Assembly (NCBI GenBank): GCA_944739405.2
Contig: OX123191.2
Span: 3,080,830-3,144,829, forward strand
Length of the DNA stretch: 64,000 bases
Direction: 5' to 3'
Origin: Euclidia mi
Lineage: Eukaryota > Arthropoda > Insecta > Lepidoptera > Erebidae
Position 1 is the stretch's first letter; each line of letters starts with the position of its first letter. The position numbers were made by a program, and so were the translations under genes. This document shows, one piece after another, positions 55,412 through 64,000 of the stretch. The notes under the pieces are model-generated. The model was not told where the DNA came from. It searched no databases and saw only the letters and a list, made by a program, of their open reading frames with translations.

Positions 55412-57895
55412 AAAAACCCCTATAACACTGCCCGACCCAGGAATCGAACCCGGGACCTCTCGATCCCACGCGCACATTTATGCCGCGAGACCAACGAGGC
55501 AGTCGTATAGGGTTTGATGTCGAGTTTTCCGTCTCTACGCAACGATGGTATTTGCATCGTGTTATCCCTTAGTCGCCTCTTACGACATCCACGGGAAGAT
55601 AGGGGGTGGTGACACTTGTATTCTATGCCGTCAACCACACGGCTGAAATTGTATATGTATTCTATTGTATAAGTACTGTATATTATATTCTTTTACTTCT
55701 GTACTTAATGTGTGTGAGTCCGTGTGACTAATCTTCCCCAGATATTTTTATACTCGTAGTAATATTGTGTCATTTGGTTGTATCACCTGATTTATATCTT
55801 CTAAACCTCGCCCGCTGCTCTGCCCACGTGAAAATTCTTCCTTAAGAATCATACTAAGTATCTATTGGTGAAAATCGAAGTAGTATTATGCTCATTTTTA
55901 AGATTATCGCGTTTATACAAACATACAGAGCGGTCGGGAGACATTTCATTTTATAAAACTAGTGATTACAGATATATTTATAAAGTTTATTTTATATTAT
56001 ATGTTATTTCTGCGCTATCTAAACTTAACATAGGCATGTAATTCCGATGATAGTTTATTGCTTTTGAGTAAGTGGTCTAATTACCATGCGCCATGCCGCG
56101 GTTAGAACTTTTTTTACTGTCAATAGCGTTAACCCTTAATTTCTAAGGACCATCAGAATTGTGACTTGAAAAACAGACTCGATCAAAAAACTCTTTAGCC
56201 GTTCGCATAAAAGTGGAGGACAAAGTGTAAGAAGTGAAATTTAAAGTGCTGCGTTCGCATAAGTGGAATCTCCAGCAAGTAACGATGAAGCTGACTTGTA
56301 AGTGTTGTTACCTGATTGTAAAAAAGGGGCAAGAGGTTTTAGATTGAGCACAGTAACAGTCGACAAATCTATGTGACTCACAGATAGCAGAAATAGATTT
56401 TTGACTATTTTATGATCAGTAAAGAACCTATCACTACTTACGAACCTACAGTAAACTGTAAGGTTAAGAAATATAGACACTGTCGAACATTTTAATTCGG
56501 AAAATTGTCGATATATTATACTAATGACCAACTACACCTCAGCTAGTGTAACGCAATGCTCAACGTCGGGTCAAAGACCGTTACACACATTCAATATAAT
56601 TTATCGAGCTTGGTTCATAGAGATTCAATTCCACCCATACTTTTTAATTTAAAAAGGCAAATCCCGCTCTAAGAGTAAATCTTGGGTCGCAGAGAAATAA
56701 TTGTGGATTACACAAAAAGTTGTCCATGTGGTGACGGATTAAGTATACGGAATGTCATCATCCCATATCATCCCATGGGTGACGTAAGAGCCGACAGAGT
56801 GAGCATATTATGCAGAGAACAACACTGTAAGAGAAGGAAAGCATGATACAAACCCTATACCAACCCGTTTGGCCAGCGTATAGTCCAGCAGTGGACTGTT
56901 AAAGGCTGATGACACAAAAAGTTGTTTCGTATATAAGCCGAAACTACAACACTCAGTTCAGAACTAAACGGCAAGACGATCACTTACGCCTACCATGCAT
57001 GCAATCTAGCCATTCAATTCGACATCAACTATTAAATGCTTCAGTTTTTTTATCAAAAGCCAATAACAAGACGAGTAATTAGACTTTCTTTTAATTAACG
57101 TGCATACTAATCATGTGAAGAAATGATAGACACAGTTATTTAAAAGTTATTTAATGAGGCTTAACTCACGAGCTACTTTTGTGCCACAGAGACAAGTTAT
57201 TCCACAAGAAATAATTCGACATTAAAGCGACTTACAACTTTGGAGAGCAATCTCATTTGTCTAAAAACATACTCTTTAGATCTCGATTGAACTTAATTAA
57301 GCCTTTATAATTTATCTGATTGTGAATGCGTGGGTATTCACCCTTATGAGGCTGATACATTTGAGCATTCACCTATAATGAGCATTCTTGCGAATGTTAT
57401 AAAACTGAAAAACAAACTAGTATGTTCTAGCGAGCATTTTTACGAACGTTCTGGCAAGCGTTCTAGCGAATTGATAGTAAATTTACTTTGACGTTTTAGC
57501 TCATGAGTGTACGATAGAAAGATCGTGAAAATGTTTGTAGCAATGTTTGGCTATGTTCGTTGTTCAGTTCGACAAAACTAAAAAACGGCGAATGCTCGCT
57601 GTTCTGTTACAAGTGAATGCTCAGGTGTATCAGCACCATTAAATTAAAGAATTCACAACCTACATTCATAGAATTTACAATCTATGTATCTATATTCTAT
57701 GCATGTCACAAAAATTTTAGTATCTGTTTGTCATTTCAAAATAACTATGTTTTTTTCAAGTTACACGTAACCATGCCATAAACAACCTTTTTATATTTTT
57801 GTCAATCAGTCTGTTTGTCTCTGGAATAGCTAAATCGATATAAATGAGGCTTTCACTGGAAGATAGAGGTCCTTGTAGGGCTTCTTATTTGACAC
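55412..57895 (+). repeat. Segmental duplication, copy B
   Basis: It matches copy A but contains about 470 bp of extra sequence (55742-56215) and lacks about 40 bp near 56880. It starts inside the SINE head with no SINE tail. Repeats inside it include a GACGGATTAAGTATACGGAA block shared with 15280-15590. Confidence 0.85.
57351..57633. mobile_element. Possible MITE with 22-bp terminal inverted repeats
   Basis: GCTGATACATTTGAGCATTCAC at 57351 is mirrored by GTGAATGCTCAGGTGTATCAGC ending at 57633, with two mismatches. The interior (283 bp in total) has many short GAATG and CATTC words. Copy A has a diverged version, so the insertion precedes the duplication. Confidence 0.55.
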
Positions 57896-57908
57896 GATAA
57901 GTTAAGTC

Positions 57909-58368
57909 AGGTTAAACAGCAGCTCCCCCCCGTGAGATCTCCACCTTGTCGTGGTGGGGGGGCTCAGTAACCGTGAATTGCTCACCCGCGGTGAAGCTAA
58001 GAGGGATCCAGGAGGGGACGGTCCGCGTGGGCTTGGAGGGGCCTGCGCAGGATGCGTCCAACGTCAACAATCCTCTGCGGCCGCTGGGCGTTTTGGCGGC
58101 GGAGTCCAACACCTTAATACGTCGCCAAGGGGGTTTTGTTCGGGGCCCGCCTGACCATCTGGCGGGCCAATACCCGTCGGAGGGTGGCGACGAGTGCTTT
58201 GGTGATGCCCCACCCTCCGACACACGGGTACATGGCGCAAGTCGAGGTGATTTTTAGTGGAAACACCACATACTCCGGCTCTTATTTCCCCCAAGAGTCG
58301 GAGATCCGAAGGGATTTTCCACCTCGTAAAAGAAAAAAAAAAAAAAAAAAAAAGGTTAAACAGCAGCT
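57909..58368 (+). mobile_element. Intact GC-rich retroposon with poly(A) and TSD
   Basis: The body 57925-58352 (428 bp) is flanked by AGGTTAAACAGCAGCT on both sides (57909-57924 and 58353-58368). It begins with a C run and GTGAGATCTCCACCTTGTCG and ends in a run of about 20 A. It has no recognisable A or B box. It is the complete relative of the split copy at 4816-5115 plus 11036-11169. Confidence 0.9.
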
Positions 58369-58610
58369 GGGTGCTGTGTCAGGTATCCTCCCCGTGGTGC
58401 ACCCGGGCAACGTGAGCCAAAAACTCCCTTGGCCTCTGGTCGTAGGAAACTTTCCGTTTTCTGCGAAGGGAGTATCAACCCGCAAGGGTTGTTTTGGGGT
58501 GTTTCTTCACGTCCTAATAGAGGGTACAGTAGAAGAAACTGTCAGAGTCAGCAAGGGCTCGGAGTGACGGGTTCGACGTACACTAACACTGTCGCCGAGC
58601 AGGCAATTTA
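58369..58610 (+). repeat. GC-richer block, probably older retroelement UTR
   Basis: It is the target of the retroposon above and looks like untranslated LINE sequence (GTGGTGCACCCGGGCAACGT, TCAACCCGCAAGGGTTG). I cannot assign a family. Confidence 0.35.
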
Positions 58611-59110
58611 AAAAATTGGGCAAGTGCGAGTCGAAATCGCGCACGAAGGGTTCCTTACCATCAACTTTAAAAGAAAATCACGTTTTTTGTATGTATACTT
58701 AAATATTTTTTAAGTTTCTACCTGTTTATTAAGATCGTGTAACAAATTGCTTAAAAATTACGTTTGTTGTATGGGAACCACCCTTTATTATTTACTTTTT
58801 TAAAATATAATTTAATATAACTATATATTCTGTGAAAATTTTAAGCGTCTACCTGTTACCGTTAGTAATTTTGAGCAAAAAATACGAAAAAAACACGATT
58901 ATTGTATGGGACCCCCTTAATATTTCCATTTTTTTATTTTTAGTATTTGTTGTTATAGCGGCAACCGAAATACATAATTTGTGAAAATTTCAGCTTTCTA
59001 GCTATCACGGTTTATGAGATACAGCCTGGTGACAGACAGACAGACAGACAGCGGAGGCTTAGGCGTATAGGGTCCCGTTTTTTATCTTTTAGGTACGAAA
59101 CCCTAAAAAC
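58611..59110 (+). repeat. Dispersed repeat with about three imperfect inner units
   Basis: Three imperfect units of roughly 115-130 bp contain GTTGTATGGGAACC-like and GTGAAAATTT-like words. The end has GACAGACAGACAGACAG, AGGGTCCCGTTTT and GAAACCCTAAAAA. From memory this end is widespread in Lepidoptera; the class is unknown to me. Confidence 0.55.
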
Positions 59111-59449
59111 CATACTTTCATTGCCACCGTCATATATAGTAATCTTAGAAGGAGTATTGTGGTCATGTCTTGCAACTTCAACTAGGACCGGTGGTCCTGG
59201 ATTAGTTGCCCGGACCTCGAGGAAGACTACCTCTATAAAAAATAACCCCAAATATTAAGCTCTGGCGCGCGGTGAAGAGATGCATAGCTGACGGGATGGT
59301 CAGTTGCGAGCGCGGTCTCCTGCTGGGGTACCGGCGGACAGCTCAGTTGGATTACAAATGTTCGCTTACCTGGGTACAGGGGGCACTATCCAAGTGGACC
59401 TTAAATTCTCCCACACTCGTGGGAACACAATGAATATCGAAAATAATTT

Positions 59450-60010
59450 TAAATAAAAGAAAATAGATTTATCGCAAACAGAGGCTCAGGCGGAATCCGT
59501 AAGTTGCGGCCACTCATTGATGTGCGTTGCGTTGACCGCAGCGCAACACGCTCTAGAGTATGCTCTCGCCCCAGAGAAGGGACGAAGTCAGATCCAAAAT
59601 GTTTACCACCGCCCAAGGTAGGTAAAGTACTGACAAAGTCAGAGTCAGATCTTGACACCGTAGTACCGTCTTCCAAGGTAGGTAAAGCACAGGCAACTAG
59701 ACGTGGTCGTGGTCGCGGGTGAGGCAGGAGCACGACAATGTCAGTATCCGAGTCTGAAGTTTTGATCCAGAACGATAAAGAAAGAATGCACTAGAGGAAG
59801 TGACACAATAAGTAGAACAAATCTGTCCAATTAAAGGTGAATAATCCTCATCTGGCTGCGGATCTGGTGAATAGGGTTGGAGATGGAGTAGCTATTTTTC
59901 TAAAGGTAGCTACAAAGTTACGACACTTGAGTGGGCGATATGTGAAGGCACTGAAAGATGCAGCAACCACAATCTCCGAGTCTGTAGGTGCTATCAGAGC
60001 GCACCATTTA
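59450..60010 (+). pseudogene. R1-type LINE gag-like ORF1 remnant
   Basis: Broken frames encode a charged region with KVGK repeated twice (PPPKVGKVLTKSESD and PSSKVGKAQATRRGRGRG). After stops, a GDGVAIFLKVATKLRHLSGR block and YVKALKDAATTISESV follow, which resemble the start of the structured part of ORF1 in R1/TRAS/SART-type LINEs. The zinc knuckles of that ORF1 are missing. Non-functional. Confidence 0.5.
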
Positions 60011-61196
60011 TTTATTTATTTTATTGGCTCTTCAACAATAAGTACACCGTAACATTCAAAGTATAATATACATTGTAAACTTAAATCTAAGTGTCTCACT
60101 ACTTATAGAAGAACACTACATGCACTATATTATGCGCAGAGAATTATATTATTATTAATTATTTTTGTTTCTCTTTCTCGGGTATTATTCTAATTTGTTA
60201 GAACAATACCCGGCCCTTTGGCAGGCGTACACGGAGACATAGGTCCAACGCGCAGAGGCCCTTTGAGAGTTTTAATCTAGAATGTAATGGAACACCTACT
60301 GAGGCGCCTCCATCACCGCACTATTAAGTACAGTCACGGGTTAGCCGCAGCAGGTGAGGGCCTATTGCTACTTATATGGAAACTAATTACTCTGGGCTAT
60401 TGGGATGGGTGTTTAATGGATAGGTTTAGATGAATACTATGGATAAATGCCGGCGTCTGCCCTAAGTACTCTTATAGTACGTCGAAAAGGGGCAGACGGT
60501 GACTCGCCAGCTCACTAGATGGACCCTCTCTAAATAGCCGACAAGGCAAACAAACTCTACCATAAAGGCAACAAGAGGGCAACACCGGTGTGAGCGGCTA
60601 GGGGTGTAGAGCGGTGCGGCACCGGTTTCGCCATCGCGGGTCTCGTGACCCGGAGCGGGTTTCCCCGTAATTACGCCCTTGACAATGACACTTCCACCCC
60701 CGAGCAAATAGCTCTTGCGACTTCCCTCTGGCCGGCCGACTAAGGCAAGCCAGAGTCGAGAGTCCTGCGGGCGCTCTTGGAAATCCACTCCGACCAGCCA
60801 GTAAAGGCAAGCCGGCGACGAAGCCCTGACCGACTCCCTGAAGTATTCGGGACCGCAGTGTCGCCACACACATTCAGCTCGCCACAAAGCTGCCCTGCGG
60901 TTTGTAAGCTTTCTTTCTATCCTGTAATATATATCACAAGACAAAGGTGATGTTTGAAAGCTGTTACTCTGACCTCTGAGATTGCGTTAGTCTCATGATG
61001 AGATAACGACTGCCCCAGAGGGGTTTATATATTTTATTAATTATATTATTAATATCATTAAAAAGTACACAAGAAAATTAGAATTAAAATTTGATATTAT
61101 TATAAATTATATTATAATTGAAATAAATTGAAATAAAATTAGATTAGAAATTAAATAAAATCAAAATAGAAATGACGATTAAAATTAAATTTAAAA
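60011..61196. other. Mixed repeats and low-complexity sequence
   Basis: 60180-60330 has GGCCCTTTGGCAGGCGTACA and a GCGCAGAGGCCCTTTGAGAG block that look like LINE 3' UTR on the minus strand. 60440-61010 is GC-rich, with a 160-codon minus-strand ORF that I cannot assign. 61030-61196 is almost pure A/T and is probably the 3' UTR of the LINE to the right. Confidence 0.45.
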
Positions 61197-64000
61197 TTAA
61201 ATTTGGCGATCAGACAACAATAATCGTTTAAGGGCAGGCACAGAAACATGAAACAAGTCGATATCTATGTCTATTTCTTTGTAGGTGTTGTACATTCTTG
61301 CTAAAGAGCAGTGCTGCCTTAAGTTGGTGCGACTTGTTGGCTGGCAAAAGAGCTTTTTGTTTAAGGTTCTAGGTATATTTCGTGGCACACTTAAAGCAAC
61401 CTTACTCAATAGTTGTGGGCAGTCCAAAGACCCAGTAATGAGTTTTTTAAGGAATACTAGATCCAGCACATCTCTTCGTTTCTCCAGAGACACCATCCTG
61501 AAATATTGCAACCTAGCTCTGTAGGATGTTAGCTTTTTGCCCAGGTTACTATTATATGTCAGATGTCTGGAGCCTTTCAATGTGCTTATTGTGAACCTTA
61601 TTAGTTGGTGACCAGGCAACGCTGCAATACTCAATATGGCTCCTTACGAGAGAGTTATACATAGTAATTTTCGTGGTTGAGTTTAAAGTTAGTAAGTTGC
61701 GTGGTGGTGTTTAAAGTTCTTACCTTCTCTCATAACAAAGCCTAACATTTTTGATCCTTTGAGTACAATATCATCGATGTGCTGAATAAAACTAATTTTT
61801 TATCAAACTGTTACCCAGGTCCCACATCGCATTCACTTCCTCTAGCTTTTCATTATTGAGTTTGTATGTTGTGCATAGAACATTTTTCTTTCGAGTAAAT
61901 TTTATAATATATGTTTACATTTATTTACATTTAGTGACATCTTATTACGCTGACACCATTAACTCAACCTGTCGAGGTCACTTTGAAATAGTAGCGAGTC
62001 GGCAGAGCTTCTGATAGATTTTATGGCTTTAAGATCGTCACCAAACAAAAATACCTCCGAGTTGTGGAAGCACTTGCAAATGTCGTTGATGAAAAGAAGA
62101 AAGTGTTGTGGACCCAAATGTGAACCTTGTGGGATGCCCGATGTTGCTATGTAGGATTCAGAGCTGCAACCATTCACTACCATCCTAAGCATCCGCCCGC
62201 GCAAGTACGACCCGAACCAACTCAGTATCTGACACACCGTACATCTTAAGTTTAGTTACGAGTATACCATGATCGACTGTGTCGAATGCCTTACCGAAAT
62301 CAGTATAGACGGCATCTACTTGGATACGCACATCAATCAACTACGCGACTCAATAACATCCTCAGCATATGCAACCAAGTTCGTAGCTGTTGATCTGCCC
62401 GTCACAAAACCGAACTGACTTTCGGTTATCAATTGAGACAGATGCCTAGAGAGCACAGGACATAAGAGCGCTTCAAAAACCTTTGCGAGTACAGAGAGGA
62501 TCGCGATGGGCCTATAGTTCGCCACATCTGATTGATTTCCGCTCTTAAATATGGGTATGATCCTGGTTTCCTTCCACACGGTTGGGAAAATACCTGGAAG
62601 TAGGGATCTATTAAATATTAAACTCAAAGAAAATGAGATCCTATCTGCAGTTCTACGAAGAAATATTGGTGGTATGTTATCAGGACCGGCTCCTTTGTTA
62701 ATATCTAACATCTTAAGTTGGTGCTCAATGTGATCTTGTTTTATCTCTATTTGATCTAATTACTCATTTAACTATCCATCACGCGCGACTGCACGGATGC
62801 CTCGATTTCACTACCCCGATACACTTTAGCAAAATAAGTCGCAAAGTAATTGTATATCACATTGGTGTCACTTAAACTGTCTGTTCCAATAGACATAGAA
62901 CTCGGGAAGTTATTGGATCCGCCTCTTTTATTTTTAGATAACTCCAAAAGTACTTTGGATTGGACTTTATTTTAGACTCGATATCAGCAACATACTCATT
63001 GTAGCATGATGTTGTCAAATGATCACATCTTTTTCTAAGTAAATTTAAAGCAATAACGTCTAGTGGATTATTATATTTTTTAACGCGTAGCCTTAAACGA
63101 TTCTTTTCATTCAGTCTTTTAATCCCAAAGGTGAATATATCCGCATTGGTTCTCTAGGCAAGAAAACCAATCTGCCTAGAGAACCAATGCGGATACCGAG
63201 TTACTTCTATATTCACCTTTGGGACATAATCATTAATAAGTTTATGCAATTTATTATAGAATGTTTGAACCATCCGATCAAGAGTCATGCACGATCCATA
63301 GTACCAGTCCAAATGATCTGATTCAAGGCTGCATTAATGGCTGCGTAGTCAGCCCTGACGTAATTTAATTTAGTTTAAGTGATATGCTTCTGTGGTTTTA
63401 AATTCTGCGAAAACATGAGTTCAACTAATACAGATGGATGGTGCAAATCTATTTTAGACAGAACATCTACGGGTGCGCTTACTGTGACATGTTCCAGACT
63501 GGATAGCACTAAGTCCAGGATTCTGTTGTTTTTAATATATAAGTAGTTATATTGCTTCAGATTGTTTATTAAAATAAAGTCCGAAGCAGTTTGCTCTTGT
63601 CCGGAACACGCACTTTGGGGAAAACTGATAGGAGACCCACTAGAATCAAGCCAGTTGATTGATTTAAGATTAAAGTCGCCGATGATTAAGCTATCTGTAA
63701 CATTTTCCAATACTCTGTTTGAATTATCGACAAAATCCTCCAGAACTCCAGGGTGCAAAGGTGACGGAAGGTATACAGTACAAAGATAGTTAGAGAGTAG
63801 TCTTTAGTTTCCTTACCAACCACTAGTGAAAGCTTGACCCAGAGATCATCACACAAACTTTCAAAATGATACAAACGGCACGACTTGTATTTATTAGAAA
63901 TTGCTAGAAGTACGCTACCGCCGTCCGTTTTTCTGTTTATTGCATTAATAGATCGATCTCATCTGTAAAGTTTGTATCGAGAATCCATGATCTCTGAGTC
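61197..64000 (-). pseudogene. Jockey-type LINE ORF2, decayed and running off the window
   Basis: On the minus strand: an endonuclease part (SLIIGDFNLKSINW, with the GDFN motif, 63375-63758), a linker with a foldback at 63124-63223, then RT blocks LDINKGAGPDNIPPIFL, VWKETRIIPIFKSGNQ, ANYRPIAIL, SGIPQGSHLGPQHFLLFIND (motif B, about 62130) and FLFGDDLKAI (motif C, with GDD in place of ADD, about 62050). A C-terminal region ends at 61197. Several stops and frameshifts separate the blocks. The 5' end lies beyond the window. Confidence 0.85.
63124..63223. repeat. Foldback inside LINE, 37-bp arms with a 14-bp interruption
   Basis: TATCCGCATTGGTTCTCTAG (63138-63160) is perfectly mirrored at 63173-63195. 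The outer CCCAAAGGTGAATA (63124-63137) is mirrored at 63210-63223, leaving 14 unpaired bases between the inner and outer parts of the right arm. Confidence 0.9.

Noticed and set aside
48945..57895. Duplicated blocks as LTRs of a large element
   Set aside because: They lack TG...CA ends, primer-binding site and polypurine tract, and the left end is inside a SINE.

Overview
The window looks like nuclear DNA of an insect, most probably a moth or butterfly. It is A+T-rich and holds no host gene I can recognise. Almost every protein-like stretch belongs to a transposable element (TE): BEL/Pao and Ty3/gypsy LTR elements, RTE and jockey-type LINEs, a LINE with a restriction-like nuclease, Penelope-like elements (PLEs) with a GIY-YIG nuclease, Helitrons, and several tRNA-derived SINE families whose tails are typical of Lepidoptera. 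The assignment to Lepidoptera rests on these repeat families and is an inference.

Layout. 1-3056: 3' half of a BEL/Pao element with its 3' LTR. 4802-11183: a three-level nest, in which a short retroposon (14-bp target site duplication, TSD) was split by a gypsy element, itself split by a composite Penelope element (12-bp TSD). 11207-14708: a nearly full-length RTE LINE on the minus strand with a 10-bp TSD. 15095-17105: SINE and Helitron debris. 18001-20730: a 909-codon open frame on the minus strand encoding a reverse transcriptase fused to a C-terminal restriction-like nuclease; a 5'-truncated relative lies at 42390-42712. 22811-24200: a decayed jockey-type LINE.

26632-33967: a structurally complete gypsy element on the minus strand (two 406-bp LTRs with 4 differences, 4-bp TSD, primer-binding site and polypurine tract), whose gag and pol carry stops and frameshifts. 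34040-42300: mostly unique-looking A+T-rich DNA with SINEs, a Penelope terminal remnant and a jockey-type fragment behind a perfect hairpin. 43235-45056: a second Penelope insertion built as a large inverted repeat. 45199-47140: Helitron pieces, including one with both ends intact that carries a 118-bp minisatellite. 48160-57900: SINEs, two LINE remnants and a segmental duplication (48945-50980 and 55412-57895). 57909-58368: an intact 428-bp retroposon with poly(A) and a 16-bp TSD. 58620-64000: a tandem-structured repeat, an R1-like LINE gag remnant and a jockey-type LINE running off the right end.

Functionally these are independent selfish elements. The clearest relationship is between the RTE LINE and the tRNA SINEs, which share a 3' tail and so probably share retrotransposition machinery. 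The absence of host genes and the depth of nesting suggest heterochromatin or a W chromosome, which the sequence alone cannot prove.
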